This document shows positions 1 through 7,994 of a stretch of DNA of 64,000 nucleotides, piece after piece. The DNA is from Dehalococcoidia bacterium (GTDB lineage Bacteria > Chloroflexota > Dehalococcoidia > Lucifugimonadales > UBA826): the NCBI GenBank assembly GCA_029936675.1, contig JAPYSB010000002.1:44184-108183 (forward strand), written 5' to 3'. Below the pieces are notes generated by a model. It saw nothing but the letters and a program-made list of their open reading frames with translations, had not been told where the DNA came from and did no database searches. Numbering within the stretch: the stretch's first letter is position 1; each line of letters starts with the position of its first letter. The translations under genes and the position numbers were made by a program.

Positions 1-138
1 GTTGTAATCCGTAAGCGCCATCGCAGGATAGGCTAGTTCATAAGCTCTAGTAAGGAGTTCATCTATATGAGAAGCCCCTTCACCAAAAGAGTAAAAACTA
101 TGCGCATGTAGTTCCACATATTTAGAGCTAGCGTACAT
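1..138 (-). CDS. dnaE2: Error-prone DNA polymerase DnaE2, N-terminal fragment (runs off left edge)
   Basis: Only the first 46 codons lie in the window. They read as the start of a PHP domain of a bacterial DNA polymerase III alpha-type protein, with motifs YVELHAHSFYSFGEGAS and ALTDYN; the HAH pair is the first metal-binding motif of PHP domains. DnaE2 is the catalytic polymerase of the SOS mutasome, which extends across lesions with ImuB as its clamp-binding partner. The ATG at 138 shares one base with the imuB stop (TGATG), so the two are expected to be translationally coupled. DnaE2 rather than replicative DnaE1 is inferred from the imuB neighbour; a DnaE1 fragment of this length would look similar. 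Confidence 0.85.
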   Translation of the reverse strand, partial: MYASSKYVELHAHSFYSFGEGASHIDELLTRAYELAYPAMALTDYN

Positions 139-1607
139 CAGTAGTTTTGACGATACCAACGTTTTCCAACGCTATCTTTAAATATCGTCATGATCTTATG
201 GTCAGATGTACTGATACTATAATAGGTACGACTAATCGGATCCGGAATCCACCATAAGTCAATCTTCCAGATGTCCAAAACTTTAATTTTTAGATTATCT
301 CCATTAGATAAAGATAGAAATTTAGGAATATTATTTAGCTCTTGAACTGTGATTTTTTGAGGTAGATTAATAGACATAACAGAAAATTTTGTATCAGGAT
401 CTATAGAAATCTGCAGTGCCCTTCGCTCAGGAACCGGATGCTCTGCATTCACAGTAAGGAGCTTGTAAAGAGAGTTTTTAGCAGGAATTTTCTTGCGAAT
501 GTGACGGTCTATTTTAATCAACTGATCTCTCTTTTCGTCAAGGTGATCGCGAATTTCTTTGAAGGCTCGATACTGAATACCGTGCTCTCCAACAAAATCT
601 GAAATTGTAATCGAGATATCTTCAACTGATCCGGGCAATTCCAAATCTTCTAACTCTGATCTAAGCAATAAACATAAATCATTGGAATTACCAAGCGGTC
701 TTTTTAAGATCAAATTCTTGGCCCAAACCTGAGATCCAACAAGTTCAAGCAAAATAGATATTTTTCTAACATATTTACTTTTCAACACAGGTCGCATAAA
801 AGCCCTCTGTATCAAAAATTCTAACGTTGTAAAAAGAACTGAAAGAGAATCAGAAGGAAATGGTAAAGATACGTGTTCGGTTATATTCTGAACAGGTTTA
901 TTAAAAGAAATGTAATCACTATTTTCAGCGCGAGACAGCGATAAAGCTCTACAACCGTCATCTCCAAATTTAGAATAAATCAACCCGTAATCTTGAGCCG
1001 CTATATCACCAATTGTATGCATTCCAAATTTATGGAAATTAATAATGGTGCTTCTTTTAACAGGTAGTATATCTACACTGAAAGTAGCTAAAAAAGCATC
1101 GATGTTTTTCAATATTTTTGTAGACCCACCGGGGGTAGAAGAAAGGGCTGCGGCATATGCAGAAAATTTATTTACAGATATCCCAAATCTTGGTTCTAGA
1201 AAATATGGGATTGAATCCAATATATGAGTAACTAATTTAGCTTCACCTCCATACATTTCACTCAACCCATGGATATTTATATAAATAATCCCCAAACTTG
1301 ATCTCTCAATTTTTGGAGTTATTCGTGCAATATTTGATATGACTGAAGCGAAGATTTGTTCATAATTTTTACGGTCAAATTCAAATCTTACGGAATCTGG
1401 ATATCTAGACAATGCCGATGAAAGTGGATTTCCTTTTGAAATATTTTTTATAGTTTTAGAAAAATCTTCAACTACAGGTAATTTAGAAGATTCGCAAGAA
1501 TATAAAATAACCTCATTATCGGAGAGTTCAGGGTTTTTATTAACCTCTGATTTAACCCCAAAATGAGTTATTAAAAGGCATCCGATTTTAGAATTTCTGT
1601 TAGCCAT
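138..1607 (-). CDS. imuB: ImuB-like inactive Y-family polymerase (mutasome adaptor)
   Basis: A 489-residue protein with the Y-family polymerase layout but without its catalytic acids: the N-terminal strand reads IGCLLITHFG where a DinB would carry Asp, and the second motif reads IYINIHGLSEMYG. Recognisable remaining parts are the fingers/palm helix (FGISVNKFSAYAAA, about 140-155), a helix-hairpin-helix thumb (HKFGMHTIGDIAAQ, about 190-205) and the ImuB-type C-terminus (WWIPDPISRTYY and KRWYRQNY). In characterised systems ImuB does not polymerise; it bridges the beta clamp and DnaE2 after DNA damage. The gene sits directly upstream of dnaE2 with a 1-nt overlap and behind a LexA-type box. No imuA/RecA-like gene precedes it. 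Confidence 0.9.
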   Translation of the reverse strand: MANRNSKIGCLLITHFGVKSEVNKNPELSDNEVILYSCESSKLPVVEDFSKTIKNISKGNPLSSALSRYPDSVRFEFDRKNYEQIFASVISNIARITPKIERSSLGIIYINIHGLSEMYGGEAKLVTHILDSIPYFLEPRFGISVNKFSAYAAALSSTPGGSTKILKNIDAFLATFSVDILPVKRSTIINFHKFGMHTIGDIAAQDYGLIYSKFGDDGCRALSLSRAENSDYISFNKPVQNITEHVSLPFPSDSLSVLFTTLEFLIQRAFMRPVLKSKYVRKISILLELVGSQVWAKNLILKRPLGNSNDLCLLLRSELEDLELPGSVEDISITISDFVGEHGIQYRAFKEIRDHLDEKRDQLIKIDRHIRKKIPAKNSLYKLLTVNAEHPVPERRALQISIDPDTKFSVMSINLPQKITVQELNNIPKFLSLSNGDNLKIKVLDIWKIDLWWIPDPISRTYYSISTSDHKIMTIFKDSVGKRWYRQNY

Positions 1608-1650
1608 ATTGTTAAATTCATTTTTATGTGCGAATAAAGTTAAGAGTGTA

Positions 1651-1680
1651 ATTATAATAGAACTTATGTTCTGTTTTCAA
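1651..1680 (-). promoter_or_regulatory. Sigma-70-type promoter of imuB-dnaE2
   Basis: Read on the minus strand, TTGAAA (1680-1675) and a perfect TATAAT (1656-1651) are separated by 18 nt and lie about 45 nt before the imuB start codon. The spacer holds the LexA-type palindrome, so a bound repressor would block RNA polymerase. Confidence 0.75.
1659..1672 (-). promoter_or_regulatory. LexA-type SOS operator
   Basis: AGAACTTATGTTCT is a perfect inverted repeat with 5-bp arms and contains GAAC-N4-GTTC, the core of the Gram-positive-type LexA box. It lies between the -35 and -10 of the imuB promoter. The sequence match is direct; LexA as the binding protein is inferred from the motif and from the DNA-damage role of the genes behind it. 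Confidence 0.8.
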
Positions 1681-1720
1681 TACTAGAATAATAGGCTGTT
1701 TTTGTGTATTTCAACAAAAA

Positions 1721-1749
1721 TTGACTGTGTTTCTAGCTAATGTTATGTT
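1721..1749 (+). promoter_or_regulatory. Sigma-70-type promoter of the first NHL-repeat gene
   Basis: TTGACT (1721-1726) and TATGTT (1744-1749) are 17 nt apart. A transcript would begin near 1756, which fits translation from the ATG at 1790 and argues against the TTG at 1721 used by the ORF track, because that codon lies inside the -35 box. Confidence 0.65.
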
Positions 1750-1789
1750 CAGCGTAGAAAAATATATTTTCACAATAGCGAGGGACAAA

Positions 1790-2743
1790 ATGAGTGTTAC
1801 TGTAGGCACTGGTAATTTTAAATATGAAGCCGTAGATTCATGGCCAACACTCCCTGATGGAGCCACACTGATAGAAACGCCCGGAGTGGCAGTGGACTCA
1901 CAAGATGAAATATACACATTCAGCCGTAATACTGACCATCCAGTGATGGTTTTTAATAGAGATGGCAACTTCTTAAGAGGATTTGGGGCAGGTATATTTA
2001 GCAATAGGACACACGGTATCTTGATAGGCCCTGACGATACTGTCTACTGCGCGGATGATGGGATCCACACAATAACTAAGTTCACTAGGGAAGGTGAACT
2101 ACTCATGACAATAGGTACTCCAGGTAAATCCTCAGAAATATGGAAAGGCGACCCTTTCAACCGCCCAACACATGCGGCGGTATCAAAAAAGAGTGGAGAT
2201 ATATTCATAACCGACGGATACGGAAATTTTCGAGTTCATAAATATTCAGCTGAGGGTCAATACATCAAATCATGGGGAGAACCCGGTATAGAGCCTGGTC
2301 AATTCCTCAGACCTCACAATATAGCTGTAGACGACAACGACAGGGTCATTGTGGCCGATCGTGAAGCCCATCGAGTGCAGGTTTTTGATACAGATGGCAA
2401 TGTTATAGACGTTTGGAACAATATATTCATGCCCAACGGGCTGACTATCGGCCCAGACGGAAATATATATATTGGCGAACTACCAGGTATGACACAAGCA
2501 GATCCTACTCCTCCTAACCATGGACACAACATAAGTATCATCAGTCCTTCTGGTGAAAAACTCGGTAGAATTGGTCATCCTGAAGAAGGTGAAGAACCTG
2601 GTAAATTCATAGCACCTCATGGTATTGGTGTAGATTCACACGGAGATATATATGTTGGTGAAGTTTCATATACGATCAGGGGCAGCCATATGACTCCACC
2701 AAAGGAACTTCGTAGCCTAAGTAAACTTAGAAAAGTAACTTAG
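1790..2743 (+). CDS. NHL-repeat beta-propeller protein (paralogue of the gene at 34.2 kb)
   Basis: The 317-residue protein is made of NHL-type repeats, for example RPHNIAVDDNDRVIVADREA, giving a predicted six-bladed propeller. There is no signal peptide from the chosen ATG, which follows a GAGGGA ribosome site at 5 nt and matches the start of the paralogue. The family includes lactonases, peptidylglycine lyases and ligand-binding propellers; sequence alone does not tell which. The closest relative in the window is the 307-residue protein at 34243-35166, with the same N-terminal pattern (VDSQDxIxxxxR) and the same order of blades. Enzyme activity is possible but not shown. Confidence 0.8.
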   Translation: MSVTVGTGNFKYEAVDSWPTLPDGATLIETPGVAVDSQDEIYTFSRNTDHPVMVFNRDGNFLRGFGAGIFSNRTHGILIGPDDTVYCADDGIHTITKFTREGELLMTIGTPGKSSEIWKGDPFNRPTHAAVSKKSGDIFITDGYGNFRVHKYSAEGQYIKSWGEPGIEPGQFLRPHNIAVDDNDRVIVADREAHRVQVFDTDGNVIDVWNNIFMPNGLTIGPDGNIYIGELPGMTQADPTPPNHGHNISIISPSGEKLGRIGHPEEGEEPGKFIAPHGIGVDSHGDIYVGEVSYTIRGSHMTPPKELRSLSKLRKVT

Positions 2744-2747
2744 CCTT

Positions 2748-3290
2748 TTAAGCCAGATCGTCAGGTATAGGCCACCCATCGGGTATATGTTGAAAGTCAT
2801 CTTCTACCTTGTACACATTCATTCCGCGCGCCTCGTAATTGGACAAAGCGTATGGATGATCTAGACTACAAGTATGCAGCCATACCCTAGATGCTCCCAT
2901 GGAAAATGCGTCGTCTAAAGCATTTGTCAGAAGGTGACCACCCAACCCGCTTCCAAGGTATCCCGGAATTAATCCGAAGTAGGATACTTCCACATTGTTA
3001 TTATCTTGGGGATCCAACATATAAAACCCAATGGGTTTACCTGAGAGTTCCATGATCCACAAAGATATGCATGAATCTGAAATCCATTCTTCCCATTCAC
3101 TTAAACTCCAGTAATACCTATCAACCCAGTACCATTCCCTACCAACTGTCCTATAGAGCCATTGAGCAAAAGCAGAATCTGGTTCTCTGACTTGGGTTAT
3201 TTTCAAATCGGTTTGAACAACCAACTTTCGATTGATATTTTCCCGAGAAAGTATTTCCAGATAATGCACGGTCATAGGAAAATCTATCAT
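2748..3290 (-). CDS. GNAT-family N-acetyltransferase
   Basis: A 180-residue protein with the GNAT core: the central beta strand VEVSYFGLIP is followed by the acetyl-CoA pyrophosphate loop GYLGSGLGGHLL (about 110-122) and the C-terminal helix LSNYEARGMNVYK. The acceptor substrate cannot be predicted. Its start codon overlaps the stop of the enolase-superfamily gene by 4 nt (ATGA), so it is the last gene of an EamA transporter-enolase-acetyltransferase unit and probably acts on the same substrate class. Confidence 0.85.
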   Translation of the reverse strand: MIDFPMTVHYLEILSRENINRKLVVQTDLKITQVREPDSAFAQWLYRTVGREWYWVDRYYWSLSEWEEWISDSCISLWIMELSGKPIGFYMLDPQDNNNVEVSYFGLIPGYLGSGLGGHLLTNALDDAFSMGASRVWLHTCSLDHPYALSNYEARGMNVYKVEDDFQHIPDGWPIPDDLA

Positions 3291-4405
3291 GACAATTTGT
3301 ACCTATCCAGCAGCTCCATATTTAATTCAAATCCAATCCCGGGTCTGTCAGGCACAGTAACATATCCATCAGTGTCGGGGGTCATTCGTGGTATAAACAT
3401 CTCTGACCTAAGTGGGTCAACCGCAACTGGATAGTATTCCAAGAATTCCCCATGAGGTATACCAGCGGCAAGAGGTAATTGAAGTTCTTGGCAGCCATGC
3501 GGAGCTATCGATACACCTTTTTCTTTAGCTAGATCGGTTATATCTTTAGCAATGTCATATCCAGGGCAAATTGCAACGTCAACGTTCAGAATATCAGCTC
3601 CCTGATGATCAAGGAGGGTTTCGAAATGAGAAAGGTGGTATCCGTTTTCACCAGTAGCAATTTTCACCTTCGAGTTTTCTTTCAAAACACCATGTTCTCT
3701 ATACCGATGTATTGGCATAGGTTCCTCAAACCAATACACTCCAAATTTATCTAGTTCATGAGCAAAGTCTAATGACTGATTCAGATCTAAAGCACAATTT
3801 GCATCAACCATCAAAACCACATCATCCCCTACAGCCTTTCTAGCCGCCTCCACCCTGAGCATATCACCCCTAATACCTTCATTTGGATCACCGATTTTAA
3901 TCTTCACAGCACCAGCATTCATTTCATTAATATTGAAAAGAACCTCATCTTGAAGTTCTTTGAGTCCTTTCCCCTCGGCATAATAACCTCCAGCAATATA
4001 TGTTCTGATGCGGTCTTGGCTCCCTCCTAGTAATTCATGAACTGATTTTCCTAAGGCTTTACCTTTTATATCCCAACAGGCGATATTTATTGCTGCTAAA
4101 ACTTGTGTGTTAACTCCCCCTGGACCAAATATTTTTATGTGTTTTTCACCCAAATCTTCCGCTATCTTCCTAGTTTCAAGCGGGTCTCTTCCAATCAACA
4201 AGTCACGAAAATAATCGACAAAAGGAGGAAACACATTCAAAGGCCTTTCAGCAGCAGTACCACCATTCCAACCAAACCCATCGATTCCTTCATCCGTTTT
4301 AACTGTGACTTTATGGAGCCTGCCTGGGCCATAAAAATGGCCTCCATTCCAAATCCCTGGCCTTTCCCACTCAAAAACTTCACTTATTACATCAGTAATT
4401 TTCAT
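3287..4405 (-). CDS. Enolase-superfamily sugar-acid dehydratase (mandelate racemase subgroup), KxK type
   Basis: The 372-residue protein has the capping domain and TIM barrel of the mandelate racemase/muconate lactonizing group. Visible catalytic parts are VKIKIG (KxK acid/base pair, about 170), metal ligands in MVDANCALD, WFEEPMP and ATGENGYH, and the barrel-end His in APHGCQE. Such enzymes abstract the proton alpha to a carboxylate and in this subgroup usually dehydrate aldonic or uronic acids to 2-keto-3-deoxy acids. The stop of the upstream EamA transporter overlaps its ATG by 1 nt, so uptake and dehydration of one acid sugar are probably coupled. The specific substrate is unknown. Confidence 0.88.
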   Translation of the reverse strand: MKITDVISEVFEWERPGIWNGGHFYGPGRLHKVTVKTDEGIDGFGWNGGTAAERPLNVFPPFVDYFRDLLIGRDPLETRKIAEDLGEKHIKIFGPGGVNTQVLAAINIACWDIKGKALGKSVHELLGGSQDRIRTYIAGGYYAEGKGLKELQDEVLFNINEMNAGAVKIKIGDPNEGIRGDMLRVEAARKAVGDDVVLMVDANCALDLNQSLDFAHELDKFGVYWFEEPMPIHRYREHGVLKENSKVKIATGENGYHLSHFETLLDHQGADILNVDVAICPGYDIAKDITDLAKEKGVSIAPHGCQELQLPLAAGIPHGEFLEYYPVAVDPLRSEMFIPRMTPDTDGYVTVPDRPGIGFELNMELLDRYKLS

Positions 4406-5358
4406 TAGGCTAAAACCTTCCGTCTCTTGGCTTTAATGAACGACTCAGAACCAAACGTAATAGCACCCGCACCTACAAATACAAGGCCTCCTAGCAATCC
4501 TCGGCCTGGATCCTCTGAAAGAACCAACCATGCCAATAGAACCCCCGCAGGCGGTTGTATAAATGAGTAAAATGTTACTGTCGAAGGTAAATATTTCTTT
4601 ACCAACCATGCATTGGCAAGAAATCCGAATCCAGCGATCACAAATCCTTGATAGGCAAGCGCTAACCAAAATCTTAACTCAATGGTGTATTGTGGGGATT
4701 CAAAAAGCAAACTGCCTATGAAAAACAACGTTATTCCTATAACAAGTTGCCCAAACATGATTTTCGCCTCAGACATTTTTTGTGCAAAATTGGACATCAA
4801 AACCAACCGCAACCCCAACAAAATGGCTGACAAAAGGCTCATCAAGTCACCTTCTATGGAAACACCTGGTATGACAATTCCCGCATCCCCAAAAACTATC
4901 GTCAGTATACCTATGTAGGACAGAACAATTGCCAATATTTTCCATCGAGTAAGAGTATCGGTTGGAACTAAGAAATGGGCTATTACTGCCGCCCAAATGG
5001 GGTAAGTGGAATTTAGCGCGGTGGCATGCCCAGCAGTAGTCAAATATTGACCTACATTCATGAACATAATCTGTACTGTGAAAAGAGCCCCTACTATCAA
5101 AATTGGGCAAATTTCATTTTTGTTAACTTTAAAAGACTCTTTTCTGAGGAGCATATAAGCAAAAGTTACCGTCCCTCCGAGCACAAATCTCATCCATCCC
5201 ACTTGCAAAGGTGATCCATACTCAAGAGATGCTTTTATACTTACGTGATTACCTCCCCAAAGCAAAGAGAGGAATATCTGAAAAACAGTGGGCATCAGCC
5301 CCGCTGGCTTTCTTTTTTCAAGCGTATCTACTTTTTCTTCCGGTTGTGGGGATAACAT
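4405..5358 (-). CDS. EamA/DMT-family transporter
   Basis: A 317-residue inner-membrane protein with about ten hydrophobic helices in two EamA halves. The first half contains LLWGGNHVSIKASLEYGSP, typical of drug/metabolite transporters. Members export or import amino acids, nucleosides and other small metabolites. It is the first gene of a three-gene unit with an enolase-type dehydratase and an acetyltransferase, so it may carry their substrate or product. The divergent luciferase-like gene begins shortly upstream. Confidence 0.85.
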   Translation of the reverse strand: MLSPQPEEKVDTLEKRKPAGLMPTVFQIFLSLLWGGNHVSIKASLEYGSPLQVGWMRFVLGGTVTFAYMLLRKESFKVNKNEICPILIVGALFTVQIMFMNVGQYLTTAGHATALNSTYPIWAAVIAHFLVPTDTLTRWKILAIVLSYIGILTIVFGDAGIVIPGVSIEGDLMSLLSAILLGLRLVLMSNFAQKMSEAKIMFGQLVIGITLFFIGSLLFESPQYTIELRFWLALAYQGFVIAGFGFLANAWLVKKYLPSTVTFYSFIQPPAGVLLAWLVLSEDPGRGLLGGLVFVGAGAITFGSESFIKAKRRKVLA

Positions 5359-5431
5359 AAAAAAGGATTTTACCTCACCCAGCTCAATGGAGACAGCTAG
5401 GTGGGTACTTTGTTATCCTTTCTGTACAAAT

Positions 5432-6502
5432 ATGGCATCTATAAAAGACATAAAGCTAACGGTGGTAGACCAATCACCGATTCGGCGTGGCGGCACCCCT
5501 GCCGATGCGTTAAATGAGTCAGTTGACCTAGCAGTACATACAGAAAACCTTGGATATTCTAGGTATTGGGTAGCGGAACACCACAATTCCAACTCTTTTT
5601 CCGGAACGAGTCCAGAAATTCTAATAGGGCAGATAGCAGCAAAAACCTCAACTATCCGTGTCGGAAGCGGCGGTGTTATGTTAAGCCATTACTCTGCACT
5701 TAAAGTGGCTGAACAATTTAGTGTATTGGATTCTTTCCATCCAAGCAGAATTGACCTCGGAATTGGCAGAGCCCCCGGTAGCGATAGAAGAACTGCCGCT
5801 GCTTTAACATACCCAAGACCAACAATGGACGTTTTCAGTGACTTTCCTCAAATGGTCAAAGACCTGTTAAGTTTTCTAGAAGATGCCGTGGAAGATGATC
5901 ATCCTCTCTCAGGTATTAGAGCTCAATCTTCGGGTAAAGATACATACCCGTCAGTGTGGCTCCTAGGATCGAGTGATTATAGTGCTAGATTAGCAGCAGA
6001 AATGGGCCTTCCGTTTAGCTTCGCGGATTTTTTTGGAAACACCTCAGAATACGGTCCTCAGGTTACTGATTTCTATAGAAATAACTTCAAACCATCTGAC
6101 TATTTATCAGAACCCAAAGTAAATGTAAGCCTGCAGGTGATATGCGCCGATACAGAGGAAAAAGCTAAATTCGTTGGATCTTCAAGGAGTATTAACAAAA
6201 TTATATCGACAATGGGAATCACAACGAAAGGTTTGTTGCCCCCAGAAGAAGCTTCCGTATGGCCATTAGACGATCAGGCCAAGGCCTATATGGAACAAAC
6301 CACCCAAAGCTATATAGAAGGTGACCCCGACCAAGTAAGAGAAGGAATTATCTCATCATCAGAACGCTATCAAACCCCTGATATAGGGATAGTATCCAAT
6401 TGTTACTACTTTGATGACAGAAAAAAATCATACTCTTTAGTTGCAGAATCTGTGGGTGTTCATCCGAATTCAAAAACCAATGTAGCAACTGCAGAATTTT
6501 AG
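5432..6502 (+). CDS. Luciferase-like (LLM class) flavin-dependent oxidoreductase
   Basis: From the ATG at 5432 the protein has 356 residues and the F420/FMN-type TIM barrel of the bacterial luciferase family: TENLGYSRYWVAEHHN, then TSTIRVGSGGVMLSHYSALKVA (here shortened in meaning to the conserved strand 3-4 region) and IDLGIGRAPGSD. This resembles the MsnO8-like subgroup. These enzymes oxygenate or oxidise small organics with reduced flavin from a separate reductase. The track start at 5288 is rejected because the family begins near LTVVDQSPIRRG and the upstream part overlaps the divergent transporter. No clear ribosome site precedes the ATG. Its stop overlaps that of the convergent MFS gene by 4 nt. 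Confidence 0.82.
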   Translation: MASIKDIKLTVVDQSPIRRGGTPADALNESVDLAVHTENLGYSRYWVAEHHNSNSFSGTSPEILIGQIAAKTSTIRVGSGGVMLSHYSALKVAEQFSVLDSFHPSRIDLGIGRAPGSDRRTAAALTYPRPTMDVFSDFPQMVKDLLSFLEDAVEDDHPLSGIRAQSSGKDTYPSVWLLGSSDYSARLAAEMGLPFSFADFFGNTSEYGPQVTDFYRNNFKPSDYLSEPKVNVSLQVICADTEEKAKFVGSSRSINKIISTMGITTKGLLPPEEASVWPLDDQAKAYMEQTTQSYIEGDPDQVREGIISSSERYQTPDIGIVSNCYYFDDRKKSYSLVAESVGVHPNSKTNVATAEF

Positions 6503-7839
6503 TTGGGATTGGCTATATAGGCATCAGGATGAGCAGGCTTTTTTGCAAACAGGAAACAAAATCCTCCAATGACTGCCAATACGCCAAGTACGGCGAACGC
6601 TGTTTGATAGGTGCCGGTCGAGTCACGCATTACCCCAGCAAAAACCGGTCCGATCAGCAACAGCACGTTCATTGGTACCTGAGATATCCCCATTATCTTG
6701 CCATAATTTTTTCTGCCAAAATAATCTCCTCGTATGGAAGAAGATATAGGATTCCTTCCACCAAATCCTATCCCGAACAGCAAAGCAAACCCGTAGGCCG
6801 CAAAAAGATTGGAAGGCCCGAAAGTTAAAATAAAAACCCCAAGGGCCTGACATAGGGTAAACATCATTAGTGCCACATTTTTGGGCATCCGATCCCCAAC
6901 ATACCCTCCAACCAATTGGAATACCATAGAAACCGCTGTATAGGCCGAAACAACAAATGCAGCCGTCTGCAAACTGTATCCTTGATCTGTCATCATAGGC
7001 GCAAGATGTAACATAAATGCCAACAAAACCATCGATGTGAATCCATGGCCAAGACTTATAAACCAAAAGGCCGGGGCTCTCAAAGCCTGTGATACCGTGA
7101 AGTCATACTCTTGCTCGATTGTTACACCACTGATTAAAGCTTCCTTGTTCCGTCTTTCAATGCCTTCTTCCGTATCGCCGTCCGGAAGCAATCCATAATC
7201 TTCCGGTTTATTTCTAAGGAGGCTAGTCAACGGAAGGGCCAGCAGTATAGTGACTATCCCTAGGATGAACGCAGTTAAGCTCCAGCCTGGCCTATCTAAA
7301 AAGTCTGGGTCTACAAGCCAGGCCAACAGTGGTACAAGGAATAGTGCCCCAAACCTAGAAAGGGCATTAGACAGGCCCATGGCAAACGATCGTCTTCTGA
7401 CAAACCAATTGTTCATCATAGTATTTAAAGCCAACCAACTACCTAGTCCCTGACCAAGAGCTATAACCAGGTAAGAAAAATAGAAGATTAACAAATGATT
7501 TATACGGCTAAACACTATCCATCCACACCCCATGATTATCATTCCTATTAAAACCATGCGTTTAGTGCCAAACCTATCCACTAGGTAACCTTCCACAGGG
7601 CCTAAAATACCGCCTTCAACCCTCGTAAACGATAACGCTAGAGACAGTTGAGTCCTGTTCCACCCAAAGGCCCTTTCCATTGCAACCGCCCAGATACCCA
7701 TGGCATGGAAAAGAGGGGTAGTGGCTACCAACATTACAGCACCAAAGACTGGAACTAGATACCAACCATAAAATGTGTTTTTTCGCCTGTTGCCTAATTT
7801 ATTTTTGGCATTTTGAAACAAAGCTTGGGCACTTTCCAA
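6499..7839 (-). CDS. MFS transporter, monocarboxylate/oxalate-formate-like type
   Basis: A 446-residue inner-membrane carrier with 12 predicted helices. The start FYGWYLVPVF and AFGWNRTQLSLALS are typical of the monocarboxylate-porter/OFA branch of the major facilitator superfamily, and the loop 2-3 motif reads GYLVDRFGTKRM. These proteins move small organic anions with protons or by exchange. A charged cytoplasmic loop lies near residues 215-240. It is convergent with the LLM oxidoreductase and follows another MFS gene, with a 155-nt spacer that holds a hairpin. Confidence 0.87.
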   Translation of the reverse strand: MESAQALFQNAKNKLGNRRKNTFYGWYLVPVFGAVMLVATTPLFHAMGIWAVAMERAFGWNRTQLSLALSFTRVEGGILGPVEGYLVDRFGTKRMVLIGMIIMGCGWIVFSRINHLLIFYFSYLVIALGQGLGSWLALNTMMNNWFVRRRSFAMGLSNALSRFGALFLVPLLAWLVDPDFLDRPGWSLTAFILGIVTILLALPLTSLLRNKPEDYGLLPDGDTEEGIERRNKEALISGVTIEQEYDFTVSQALRAPAFWFISLGHGFTSMVLLAFMLHLAPMMTDQGYSLQTAAFVVSAYTAVSMVFQLVGGYVGDRMPKNVALMMFTLCQALGVFILTFGPSNLFAAYGFALLFGIGFGGRNPISSSIRGDYFGRKNYGKIMGISQVPMNVLLLIGPVFAGVMRDSTGTYQTAFAVLGVLAVIGGFCFLFAKKPAHPDAYIANPN

Positions 7840-7943
7840 TTACAGAATTTTTTGGTGGAACTATTAGTCTGCCGGTATGAATATGTCATTAGATACAGGA
7901 ATTAAGATTCACAAATACTAACTCACAAATACTTACTGGTAAA

Positions 7944-7970
7944 GTTCAGTCCTACGGCATGGAGCTGAAC
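7944..7970 (-). terminator. Hairpin between two MFS genes, possible terminator
   Basis: GTTCAGTCC (7944-7952) pairs with GGA-G-CTGAAC (7961-7970) around an 8-nt loop with one bulged G. On the minus strand it lies about 25 nt after the stop of the 7995-9245 gene and is followed by only a short T run (ACTTTACC), so termination would be weak. A structured 5' leader of the next gene is the alternative. Confidence 0.35.
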
Positions 7971-7994
7971 CTCACGAGGGAGTTAATATAGAAT

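Noticed and set aside
1721-1789. Track start of the first NHL gene (TTG 1721)
   Set aside because: It coincides with a -35 box, adds residues absent from the paralogue, and a better ATG with ribosome site is at 1790.
7944-7980. Riboswitch before the MFS gene at 6499
   Set aside because: I compared it with the common metabolite riboswitch cores from memory and found no match; only one hairpin is clear, so it is listed as a weak terminator.
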